Below are positions 1 through 10,169 of a stretch of 64,000 bases of DNA, piece after piece. This stretch comes from Hepsetus odoe (lineage: Eukaryota; Chordata; Actinopteri; Characiformes; Hepsetidae), in the NCBI GenBank assembly GCA_017165825.1, contig CM029368.1, positions 3,083,030 through 3,147,029 of the forward strand. The letters run 5' to 3'. Each line of letters opens with the position of its first letter. Position 1 is the stretch's first letter. The translations under genes and the position numbers were made by a program. The notes under the pieces are model-generated. The model was given only the letters and a program-made list of their open reading frames with translations, searched no databases and was not told the DNA's origin.

Positions 1-240
1 TCGGCATCCATATAAGAACTCAGATGAAGCGGGTGGGTTCACTGGTGGGTTTAGAGGAGAAATAAAATGAATGTATTTGAGTTGGAGATGTCTGTGAAAG
101 AAAGTCTCTGCAATGAAATATTACACAAATCCACTCTGAATGATTTCCTTTACATCCCAATTACTGTACAAGGTGTCATCAGGCAAGAGGAGAAATACAC
201 GGCAGTACAGGAAAAAAATGCACAAGCACCGGGATGCTGA

Positions 241-269
241 TGTGTGTGCGTGCGTGTGTGTGTGTGTGT
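241..269. repeat. (TG)n microsatellite, imperfect
   Basis: A TG run interrupted by two cg steps, so alternating purine-pyrimidine throughout. Confidence 0.9.
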
Positions 270-973
270 CTAAGATGTACCTGCAAGACCCAGCTGGTCT
301 CGCTCTCGCTTGTGTGTAAATGTCATTCACAGCAGAATCTATATCCCCAAGACAGAAGGAACACTCACAAGCACAAAAACACGGCCCTGGAGAAGAAGCA
401 GAAAGAACGTTCAAAGACACTGCCAGCTGCGTGTTTGCTGTTGGAAATGATTAAATCGGCCACAAGGTATTACAGATGAAAAGCATAAACCCTTATAATA
501 AAAAAAGTGCAGTCAAGCTACAGGCCTTTCCCGTGGATTCCTTTCAGCCTTGGTTTGGACTCTGCCGTTCATTTGCATAAACTGAGTTCTTGTAGGAATT
601 CGTTGGAAATGTTTTGATTGTTTGCACCCGTCTGGGTTGTCCGAGTCATTTTTGAAAACAGAATGGCTCTGAACACCCGTATTCATCCATATTACATTTA
701 AAATATATATATTTTTAATACTTTTTTCCATATTTTAGTACACCATTACTAGACTAGACACCATACACCAGTACTAGAGCTGTGTATTTGCTGAGAGTCT
801 TACCATTTACATTTTAAAGCACTTACTGAAGGTTCTGTGTTTAACTCCCAGCCTGGGTTCTTTCTATGTTCTGTTCCAAAAACTAAAGGGGTTTGGTACT
901 GGAAGCTCCGTTTCCTCCTTTTTTTCTTCCACCGACCAAAGACATGCATGTCAGGAGTCCTGGAGATGCTAAA

Positions 974-1146
974 TAGTGGTCTAGTGGTAGGATTTATGAA
1001 CCAAGAGGTCACAGGTTCGAATCCCACCACCAGCACAACCACTGTTGGGTTCCTGAGCAAAACCCTTAACTCCAGGGGACCGTCCCTGTAATCAGGAATT
1101 GAAAGTCACTCTGGATAAGAGTGTCTGCTAAATGCCGTAAATGTAA
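974..1146 (+). mobile_element. tRNA-derived SINE, V-SINE-like, family A
   Basis: The head, agtggtctagtggtaggat, resembles the A box half of a tRNA-Glu/Gly gene, and ggttcgaatccc at about 1014-1025 is a pol III B box. Downstream comes the segment starting ttgggttcctgagcaaaac, and the copy ends in ctggataagagtgtctgcta and aatgcc. That tail closely resembles the conserved domain of teleost V-SINEs, as I recall it. Related copies lie at 3564-3705 (reverse) and 5875-6060 (forward). Family naming is from memory; a Dfam/RepBase search would settle it. Confidence 0.8.
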
Positions 1147-1159
1147 TTTTGCCCCTGTA

Positions 1160-1270
1160 GGTGTGAGAGTGACCTGCCGGAGGATTTCCCCCCTTTTCTC
1201 AATGCTGGGATAAGCTCCAGCAGCCCTCGTTAGGATAAGAGTCTCACAAAAAGGAAGGATGAATATTGAA
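1160..1270 (+). mobile_element. Fragment resembling a fish retrotransposon 3' tail
   Basis: The stretch with aatgctgggataagctcc, agcagccctcg and taggataag, followed by a gaatga-rich end, resembles the gggataggctccagc...ggataagcgg...gaatgaatg tail shared by many teleost non-LTR retrotransposons and their SINEs. Only the tail is present and no coding part remains. Assignment is by resemblance only. Confidence 0.5.
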
Positions 1271-1394
1271 TGGTTTCCTTTTCCACAAAATAAAAGTTAC
1301 ATTGGTTAACTGTGCGATATTTATGAAGACGTGTCTCTATAACAGAAAGGACAGAAAATAAATGAATGAATGTTAAAAATACAAAACAATTACA

Positions 1395-1512
1395 GGGAGC
1401 AGTGATGGGGACGGTACCTTGCTCAAGGGTATCACAGGTAACCTACTGATCTAGAATTTGAACCCACCACCTTCCAGTCCTGGGGTCGAAACACTAGGAC
1501 GCTACTGTCCTG
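1395..1512 (-). mobile_element. tRNA-derived SINE, family B, reverse copy
   Basis: On the minus strand this reads ggtgggttcaaattc (B box), then agtaggttacc, then cccttgagcaaggtaccgtc. It matches the layout of the family B copies at 5728-5855 and 37205-37404. The 3' part is truncated. Confidence 0.75.
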
Positions 1513-3563
1513 AAGGCCTAGTTCTTTCTTATTGTCCACAAATGATCACATCCATGATGGAGACTAAGAGTAAACTGTCCTAATCACGTTTGTTTGTCTC
1601 GGAATTGACCTCCAGCATGACGGCCTGAATAAGACAGAAACTCTCACTGACGTCCATCAATAAAGCTCCTTTTCCTCCTTCATCAGCTGATGGATGGAGC
1701 CGTTCTCTCAGCCAGCAGCGGGAAATGAGCAGAACAAGATTTCTGGAGATGAGAGAAACAAGGTTCTGCGTTTCCTCCTCCCCCCTCCCTCTCACCAGCT
1801 ATCTGGTCTCACTTTACAGCCAAAATTAACGGAACTGCTCTCCCATAATTGTGTTCGCTCCTGCCATTTATTATCGATTGAACAAGCTTGTGTGCAGCCG
1901 ACACACTCAAATGTGCCCCGTTTGGGTTTTTACAGGCCGGGTGATTTAATGCGATACATGATATCTTGGCAACTTCAGGCAGCAATTAAATTATTCATCT
2001 TTAAGTTATTGATCCCTGCTCATGATCCCCGTTCATCTAATTCATGGCCAAGCTGGACGCTTTGATCCTGCAGCTCCGTACGCCAGATCCGCAGCACAGA
2101 ACCTTTTCAGGGCTGGATAGCAGAGGGCAAAAGGGGCCGCACATCCATATTACATGAGCGCCGCGATGTACTGCGTCTCACGCCTCACATGGCATGATTT
2201 GAGGTATCAGCATATCTAGGAAGGATTTCAACGTAACACTCTCGCACTCTGACAAATTACACTCTCCGTGCAGGAATAAATGAATTTCCAGTATTTTATC
2301 ATTCTGCCCTAAAATCTACATAGAATATTTGTATTTTAATGTCATGCTTGACATGCTTTTTTAACCTGTTGGTAATGAACGAGGCATTGAGGTGAATAGA
2401 GTTTAATGTAGAATTTTGACCAGTGAACCTACACCCTTCATTTGAGTTTTATATCTAATATTGATGACGTAAAAAGCACTTTCTTTCGGACTATTTGGCC
2501 TCACAACACCCTGGATGCTTCTTAGGGACTTCGGTAAAACATCATGTCAGGCATCAGGCAGAGTCTGCGTAATCATTTCATTTATTAACTCTCTGTGAGG
2601 GAGCTAAAGGTGTCTGGTTCCATTCACCACCACTGGGAATTTTGCTGACTTGGTACTTTTCCCTACAAAACAACCTTTCTCCCAGCAAACCCACTAAACA
2701 GAGAAAACAGAAGCAGAGGTTGTCTGAAAATTGATAGAATCCCACTTTAGACAGAGACATGTAGACCAAAGGACAGCACATGACCACACAATGAACAAAA
2801 GAACATGAGGGCTATGGTATGTACACAGAGGTAAGACCAGAAACAGCAAGATCCAGTGATTAACAGGGTGATTGCACAACAGGGTAACAAGGAGGCGGAA
2901 CGAGGAAAGTCAGCCAAACTTGGGGTAGGGAGAAAGGAGATGTATCTGGAACTACCGCTTCTCCCTTGGTACCGCTCTTCTCCGGAGGAGACGAGGAGAG
3001 AACAGGCTCAGCAGAGTGGCAGTAATCGAGGATGCGTCACAGCGTCAATGTCAACTATGGATAAACGAATGCTGCACTGGAGTGGTGTCAGAAACTGGGA
3101 AATACCCACTTTTATTCCACTCCAATGATGTGTTTAACAAGTGGGAAATTCCTGATACCTAAGCTCACCGGGTGGGATATCTGACATGACCTGTGACCTC
3201 TTTGATAACTAGAAAAAAGGAGGATTTTCTCTTTGCTGCATGTAGAACGGCACGCTCAAGAGGTCACACAGAGGTCATAGCCTCCATGTTCCAGTGCCAG
3301 ACCAAATAGTTTATATTTTAGAAACCAGTCCATATTTTAACTCACAGTATTGAACAATATTAAGCAAGCAATGCTAAATGTTGCATTCCTAACAAGAAGA
3401 TTCATGTAATGTTGTTATACACACAAATTCACAAAAGATTTTTGTAAAAGCTCTGATTTATCACTAAAAATAGTTTTTTATTCTAAATGAACAAACATGC
3501 ACCAACTGCAGCTTGTATTTTAGGAAGAAACATTAACTTTTAAGCAGATTTGACAGCATGTTA

Positions 3564-3705
3564 GGGTATTTTGCAGACGCTTTATTCCAGAGTGAGTCTC
3601 CCTGGGGTTAAGGATTTTGCTCAGGAACCCAGTGGTGGTGATGTTGGAAGCAGAAATCGAACCTTTTGGTCCAAAGGCAAGTGTGCAACCACCACACCAG
3701 TGCCA
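3564..3705 (-). mobile_element. tRNA-derived SINE, V-SINE-like, family A, reverse copy
   Basis: Read on the minus strand, it shows the B box ggttcgatttc, then actgggttcctgagcaaaat, and ends in tctggaataaagcgtctgc. That is the family A order seen at 974-1146. It is diverged and short at both ends. Confidence 0.75.
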
Positions 3706-5727
3706 GATAGGATACGTTTACTTTCTCAGACTGGGATTCTTACAGATATTTGAGCTATAAAAGATTGTGCAGATTCTAATCTTGACTTTATGCTGCAGGT
3801 TTATGGCTCCTGCGAGAGATTCTCTTTTTCACACTAGTTCAATAAGTATGTTTACATCATTATATATTCTGTCCATCCTTAATATTCTGTGTAGCCAATC
3901 AGTTGCTAGCCAAGGCCAGCCTGTTAATGTGTACAAGGCATTTTATTTAATTCTGTTTTGCATCAAATAAATAATACTCTCACTAAAATACTGAGATTAT
4001 ATAAATACAAACTTATAGTCGGGATTGGGACAGCTGGAAATATGGCTTAACAAAATCCCAAAAATTACTTTCTGGGGTCCCAGAGCAAAGGAAGCAGCAA
4101 CCTGAACGCAGCCAAAGATTGATGGAGTGATACTGAGTGAGACACCAACACTCTTTTCTTTCCTTTTAGCACACTGGATATTTTAGTTTACTTGTATTGG
4201 GAAAAGGAGAATGACAAAGAGAAGGTTGGTAAGAGAGGACATGCTAGTGTGAAAGAGGACATTGTGGAGGACAGGATGAAAAAGAAAGAAAGGATATTTT
4301 GAATTACTGTGTTTTTAAGATTGATACACTTAAATGGCCACTGTTCTGATTGGCTGCTGCTGGGTTGAAAAAGAGAAGAAGTCCTTGAAAAAACAAACTT
4401 CTCCATGAACCTTCCTTTGGAAAGCTGTAATGATCAGTTTGTTTCCCCCTGTCTCTTTCACAAACATCTGAGGTCCTCTTCTCAGTAATAACTCTGTCAC
4501 TTGATGGTCATCAGACCAGGTATGGTGTGGTCATCCTGCTTTCTGCTTACCTTTGGACTGCCAAGTAAGAGCTCAGCTGGTGATGTTTACAGGAGGGTTT
4601 CAAACACGTGGCCTTCATTCAACTTCGTTTGGTTCTTCTTCCAGCTGCTGCTGCTGCTCTGCCCTCTGCCACAGATCTTCATTTTTAATGGTTTGAAGGA
4701 TCCTGTTCTCCTGTGCTGAAGAACGAATCACTTTCCAAAATCTTCTACTCCAGTAACAGCCTCTCCGCAGGAACAACACTGCTCTCAGCTTCACTGTGAA
4801 TAGGTGGGGCTGAAGGGGTGGGGCTAAACTTGTGTAAGCTGAGTGGGTAACTTCGCTTATCACAGCTCAGTTCTTCACATTTTGCTTCCAAGCAGCCAAA
4901 CTTTTTTTGTATTTTTAATTCATTTCATTTAATGAACAGGAAAAATTGAGTTTTAGAAAAGGCAAATTGGTATTTATGTCTTTACGGGATGTCCCATGTC
5001 CTCCTTAATGACTCTAGATACATTCTGAGGCTAAATGATTCATCTTAACCTCAGGAACCAAAAACTAACCGTTGGCCTCTTATTCCAATTAAAGTTGAGG
5101 CTATGGTTTATAAAAAATCAGCAGTTTTCCTATAACAGCAAAATGTTCCTCGTCTTCATCACTCTAGTCCCCACAAAGACATGAAATCACACTCTCTCAC
5201 ACTTGTTGCTCAGTGTTGCGGTAAGACAGAAGTGCAGAGGCTTTTGCCTCTTTCAAGTCATTTGTTCCCAGAATGTGAAGGGTTGTTATGTTTTCACCCA
5301 TGATGATAAAAGTCGCTGACATTGACTTCCCGCTTGATGTGTCATTTCTTTGTGAATCACCAACTCGACACCTTTCAGTTCATTCAAGTCCATCTGTAGT
5401 TTCAAGGGCATGACTCATTTCTTGAGAGTCTTTTTGTTTGTCGAATAAATGGGGTTGATATGTTAGCTAACTTACTGTAGAGAAGCCAGCTTAACTGTAC
5501 AAGCTTCAGTTTCTCTGCAAAACTTTAAACGGATGAAAACTCATTCCAAAAGTACTTTACCATAATTCTTCTAAAAAAAAAAAGTTTACATTAAGCATAG
5601 AATTGAAATGTAAAGGGAAATGCTAAATCAAGAATAAAACTTATCCTAAAAGTTAATATGTATATATATACACAATTGTAGAAAGTACATCTAGAGTATG
5701 TATGTATATGTCTGGAGATGTTAATAT

Positions 5728-5855
5728 ACCCAGGACCAGAAGTTCATGGGTTCGAATCCCAGACCAGTAAGTTGCCCTGAGGTACCCCTGAGCAAGGTAC
5801 CGTCCCCGTCAATGCTTTCCAGCCGCTTTCAATATATGCCCCCTGCTGTACATCT
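5728..5855 (+). mobile_element. tRNA-derived SINE, family B, truncated
   Basis: The copy shows gggttcgaatccc (B box), ccagtaagttgccctgaggt, and gagcaaggtaccgtccccgt. It then ends around cccctgctgta, whereas the copy at 37205-37404 continues for about 100 nt more. It lies 20 bp before a family A SINE and about 400 bp from the promoter. The minus strand of 5837-5849 contains a CTCF-core-like 13-mer, discussed in findings. Confidence 0.8.
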
Positions 5856-5874
5856 GATGTAAAATCTGACCTGT

Positions 5875-6060
5875 GGCTGGTGGCCCAGGGGTAGGGAACT
5901 CACCTATGGTCCAAGAGGTCACATTCAAATCTCACTTCTAGCACTACCACCATTGAGTTCCTGAGAAAGACCTTCACCTCAACTTGCTCCAGGGCCACTG
6001 TCCCTGCAATCAGGAATTGGAAGTCCCCCTGGATTAGAGCGTCTGCTAAATGCCTTACAT
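5875..6060 (+). mobile_element. tRNA-derived SINE, V-SINE-like, family A
   Basis: The head ggtggcccaggggtaggga is followed by gtccaagaggtcacattcaa (decayed B box), ttgagttcctgagaaagacc, and the tail ctggattagagcgtctgcta. Layout matches 974-1146. It is the last repeat before the CpG-rich jarid2 promoter. Confidence 0.82.
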
Positions 6061-6109
6061 TTGCATTATTTCGGGAATAAAACATAATAGCAATACGTGC
6101 CCTTTTTTT

Positions 6110-6580
6110 CGTTTTTCGAAGAGTTCGATCCATTTTTCCCCGCTCCCTAAAGCTCTGCGGTCCTTTTAAAGTTCCCGCTGCGCTCTGTTATTATTATTAT
6201 TTTTTCTGCGCATTGATTGGTTGGTCGGCCGGCACTTGGCGAAGCTGCGGTTACTATGGTGACTGGCGAGTTCTGATTGGCTTAGCTAGTAGGGGACGGG
6301 ATGGTTCCAGCCAATCAACGCGGGAGGCGGGGTTTGGGCGTGCGGTTTGTCGAGGAGGAGGGGAGCAGGAGGAGGAGGCGCTGGAGAAGCTCCGCCGCGC
6401 TGCACCGAGTTTGTGGAGAATAGGAGGCTGTTTCTCGGTCACGCTGGCTGCTGGTGGAGCCGGAGAGTCCGCCGCCGAAACGCGTGTTTTCGACGGTATT
6501 TTTACTTGGCGAGAGGATGTGACTCTTCTCCGCGGAGAGAGAGCGATATAAACGGGCAAGAAAACGACCGTTGAAGGTTG
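6110..6580 (+). promoter_or_regulatory. jarid2: CpG-rich promoter of jarid2
   Basis: Base composition shifts sharply from AT-rich flank to CpG-rich sequence here, and the CpG-rich block continues to about 6800. Three CCAAT boxes are visible: ATTGG at 6216-6220, ATTGG at 6276-6280 and CCAAT at 6311-6315. A GC box (GGCGGGG) lies at 6326-6332. A TATA-like TATAAAC at 6547-6553 would place a start near 6575-6580, but CpG promoters often start at several sites. The block lies directly upstream of the jarid2 initiator codon. TSS position is inferred. Confidence 0.75.
6250..6263. promoter_or_regulatory. RFX X-box-like palindrome in the promoter
   Basis: GTTACTATGGTGAC matches 12 of 14 positions of the RFX dimer consensus GTTRCCATRGYAAC. 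It lies between two CCAAT boxes. RFX and NF-Y cooperate at some known promoters; that they do so here is inference. Confidence 0.4.
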
Positions 6581-6919
6581 TGTATTTTTAAAAATTTAAA
6601 TCGCCGGGATGTTCCAACGGTCGCCGCTCGCGCTCCGCTAATGGAAGTTGTCCCTGAACTATGCTAACGCTCGGCCCGACCTGGACCACCGACTCCTCTC
6701 TTCTGGGGGATTTTATCGACGATTTCCAGCCGCTGAAGGAGCTTTAACAGCCGAAAAAGGGAGGATTTCTTCCCTGCGAGCAGCGCAGCCACACACGGGG
6801 GGATTTAAACCGTGTTCGTGTGTTTTTGCCCTTGTTTTTGTGTGAGGGGGCTTCATGTGGCGATTCCTCCCTTAGCGACGCACGTTTGGGATCTTTTTAC
6901 ACATTTACTTTCCTACAGG
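6577..6919 (+). other. jarid2: Predicted 5' leader of jarid2 with four uORFs
   Basis: If transcription starts near 6577 and the leader is unspliced, four AUGs precede the main start. They are uORF1 6609-6641 (10 codons), uORF2 6641-6667 (8 codons), uORF3 6661-6747 (28 codons) and uORF4 6855-6875 (6 codons). The stop of uORF1 and the start of uORF2 share a base (TAATG), and uORF2 overlaps uORF3 in another frame. The leader end, ctttcctacag at about 6908-6918, also resembles a splice acceptor, so part of this stretch could instead be a 5' intron. Confidence 0.55.
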
Positions 6920-6964
6920 ATGAGCAAGGAACGGCCTAAGAGAAATAGAGCCGCCAAGAAATAT
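6920..6964 (+). CDS. jarid2: jarid2 coding exon 1 (15 residues)
   Basis: This exon encodes MSKERPKRNRAAKKY and ends exactly after a codon at a consensus donor (TAT|gtaagt). The human JARID2 N-terminus, recalled as MSKERPKRNIIQKKY, matches in 12 of 15 residues, with RAA in place of IIQ at residues 10-12. The start has A at -3, a favourable context. JARID2 is a nuclear DNA-binding cofactor of Polycomb repressive complex 2, with an inactive JmjC domain and an ARID domain, neither of which is in this window. The segment is basic. Joining in phase 0 to the exon at 62038 restores the expected KKY-(D/E)DSDG junction, which makes the call secure. I cannot tell the teleost jarid2a and jarid2b paralogues apart. 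Confidence 0.93.
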
Positions 6965-9941
6965 GTAAGTTTTTTGCTCCCTTTCTTTCCTGTGCTGTGT
7001 GTGTATTGCACCGTTAGCTCGATAACTTGAGCCTGAAGTTGTGCGTTACACAGAAGAAAGAGCCCCATTGGTCACCCTGGGCTTTGGGCTTAAGTTATCT
7101 GGCTAAATTGAGCAATCCTTCTTTGTGGGTTATTCTCCAGGATGGAAAAAGGCAAAGTTTGCAAGCTATGGACTGTGGTTGGGTGTGAAAGGAGGGTGAA
7201 AAAAGGACATTGTTCGAGTTTAATTGCCTGGTGGCCGTCGGTTTTAGACCCTCAGGCTTGTTCTGGTAGTAAAAGTCTGGGAAATGTTATGGTTTCTGCT
7301 ACTTGGTTTGCATTTGTGGAGAAAAAGGGGCAGCCCAGCAGCTGTAATGTGAAGTGTTTGCAGGCTCCTTTTGTTTCTCTCTCTCTCAGAAAGCAGCCAT
7401 AGCCATGGTTCTGTTTCCCCTCAGCAAAAATCAGCTGCAAAAACACACCAAACTGCCCCCTAAGCTGCCTCCATCCACCGGTTTGTGTCTCCTCTGAGAG
7501 CTTGAGCTTCTTCCCTAACATGTGGTGCTCTAACCCTGGCTCATTTCTCCCTGGGGGGTAAGTGGGGAGGTTTTTGCCCCCTGTCTTGGTGTAAAAATGC
7601 CCCCCCCCCAATCCTTGGGGGAAGTTGCCTTCATTTTTCTCTCGTTTCTTCACTCTTGTGTCAAATTGTCTACCGAAAACCTCCTCAGTTCAGCTTTTCA
7701 GGCTCGCTGCCGCAGCTTATTCGTAGGAGGTCTGCTGCTGTCGATTTAAGCCACATTCATCTCCAGACACATCGCAGAAGGCTGGAGGATCAATCCACCA
7801 GCCGGCAGGGAAGGCTCAGACCCAAGGAAGCGGGACGGTGTGCCTTGTTTATCTTCATTTGCCTGAGGATACGTGGGCAAACAAAGCACCGCACAGCCAG
7901 CTGCGGATCCGTTGGCCAGCAGAACCCTGAGTGTACCGAGATCTTTGGGAGGGTTCACAGCGTCTAAATGTTACTGCTCAGCCTCCCAAAGACTCAGAAG
8001 AAGCCCACAGGATGAGAACGAGCGCAATGTGAAAATGGTGCCGTCCCGCAGGCGTGGGTTTTAAAGGTCTGTGCCAGAGAGGAAGGGGAGGAAAAAAAAA
8101 AAAGCTGGCTTCTGAAGCAGTCACGTGCCTCGGCCTTTTAACTTTACTTAGAGGCGGCCCGTGTTTTTAATAGCTGCTCTATGGGATTTCATTGTTCATC
8201 AGATTTTTTTGGGTGGTGGGGGTATTTTGTCATCAGTAGCCCTAAGAGCTGGCTACAGGGTCGTTTAAACCATTTATCACAGCCACATGAGCGTGAATGA
8301 GTCTCTGCTGAAGATGAAGCACTTATCAGTTTATTGAATTTAGTGCTCTCATTTTAAACCATGAAGTCGTTGGATTTGTTGAAGGACGGACAAAAGGCAC
8401 AACTCTGTGTGCAGTCTTAGCACTCGATGGAAACTTTAACATAACTCACTTTTTAAGGTCGCTCATCTTGACTTTGGACGTGTTGATTGTTGCTTCCTGC
8501 TCTTTTTCTATTGGCTCATAAAATTCAGTGCCTTTTTGTGTGAACCTCTGCACCTCAACCTGGTACAAACCATGGCTGATTTAATTGTAGTCTTGGACAT
8601 TTGAGTCAGAAAAACAATGCAGAATATTCTAGATATTGTTAAGTAAGCTGTCTGCACCGGGGACGTGCTCACATAATTGCTTGACTGGATATTCAGGGTG
8701 GAAACATGAATGACTTCCTAGAACAAACCTGGCTGAGATACCACACAGTCAATTTGTGTGAAGACATGTGGGTTGCTGTGTTTGTGTTTTTGTGGATCAG
8801 TGGAAACTTTGAACATAATGGTCAAAGTTTAGATGCTCTTATTAAATATTAAAAGTCAGCTGTTTCCAGGTTTTTCAAAGCCAGTATTTTGTCCAGAGAG
8901 GTGTTCATAGGTTCTTTCTTACTCAGAAAGGTATCCGAAATGAGCATTTCTTTTGTCCTTTTTCAGTGCATTATGATGACTTATTGATCATTGAAACAAC
9001 TAACGTTGTTGTTGTTTCACTTAGCTGTGTGTGCATGTGCGCAAGCAAACACTGCAGATCCCGTCATGGCTGCACAGCTCAGCCAGCTGTGGGTGAAATC
9101 TGTTCTGACTAAATCAGGCGAACAACAAAAACAACCTGGAGGAGCCTCCCATGGGCCCCCACTCGCCGCGCAACTCTTGGCCCTTCTAATTTAACCTCCC
9201 CTTAATTAGCGTAAGACAATTATACATGCTTGGCTTAACCATATCCCATGGAACAAGAGCACAAGTTGTTCACCCCCCCAAACACATCTGATGTGCTGTG
9301 AATGTTATTAAAATTCATCCACGGTAAAAAAGGATTCATAGTAGCAAAAGAAAAAAAAACAACAAGGAAACACTGTTGACCTTCCTTGGTTCATGAAAGG
9401 TAAATGTCTAGGATTTTAAAGTCAGCATCGATCTACCTCTCAGTCTCTTCTGTTCGTCTCTCATTTATTTTTTTTGTGGAAGCTGTTGTCACTGATAATA
9501 AACAAGCTTCTGCGTTTTGCTTATGAGCTCTGGTGGGTTTGGAATCTCGCAGAACCGGAAATTGTATAAAAATGATCACATCTCTGAGGGACTTGCATTT
9601 TAAAAGGAGAAGTAAGTTAGTGAGCGAGCTTCATTCCCACTTCTGCTTTCTGAGTGACCTCCTTTAAAGGCGAGTGAGGCCTCACAAAGGCAGCGCTTCT
9701 GTAATAATTTCTGACGGATATTGTAGGCAGGAGAGTAACGTTTGTTTAAGTAACGCTTCTGTTTTAGTAAACATGGCACATGGACCGAGTGGGTTACTTG
9801 GGGGGGGGGCTGCCCTTTTTTCTCTCATTTTTTTGTGTCATCTCTCTTTCCTCTCCTTACTCGTTTTTCACTCTCTAACTCACCTTTTCTCTCCATTACT
9901 TATACTCTCTCTCTCCTTCTCTCGGCTCAGCTGGGGTTAGG

Positions 9942-9944
<3 letters not shown>

Positions 9945-9983
<39 letters not shown>
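9945..9983. repeat. (GT)n microsatellite
   Basis: An uninterrupted GT run of 39 nt, preceded by a CT-rich tract at about 9835-9925. Confidence 0.95.
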
Positions 9984-9984
<1 letters not shown>

Positions 9985-10153
9985 TGGGATGAGCACAGCT
10001 GCTGCAGGGGCCTTTGCAAATGTAAAGGAGCTGTCAGTGTTTGTTTCATCAGGCTCACAACTGATGAGGGCCAAGTTGAAAAATCCACTAGTGTGTGTGT
10101 GGGGCACAAAAAGAGGAAACAAAAATAGAGAGCAGGGCCAAAGCCCCCTCGTG

Positions 10154-10169
10154 CCCCCCCCCCCCCCCC
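10154..10169. repeat. Poly-C tract, 16 nt
   Basis: A pure C run. It could form i-motif or G-rich structures on the opposite strand and is prone to length errors in assembly. Confidence 0.9.

Larger units (their letters stand above)
1..5727. other. Non-coding 5' flank of jarid2
   Basis: I see no protein-coding gene here. The longest open frames, about 120 codons near 1694-2065, lack recognisable motifs and read like chance frames. The stretch holds a short TG microsatellite, three SINE copies and a retrotransposon-tail fragment, listed separately. The rest is AT-leaning unique sequence. A CpG-containing, unrepetitive block at about 1700-2250 is discussed under findings as a possible upstream regulatory element. 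Confidence 0.7.

Noticed and set aside
3464..3473. Perfect MEF2 site CTAAAAATAG, with another at 23291-23300, tempting because jarid2 acts in heart
   Set aside because: In AT-rich DNA a rough estimate gives two to three such 10-mers per 64 kb by chance, and the two are not clustered with other cardiac motifs.
6648..6845. 65-codon frame in the leader as a separate small protein
   Set aside because: It begins at TTG, not ATG. The AUG-initiated frames in the leader are the shorter uORFs listed instead.
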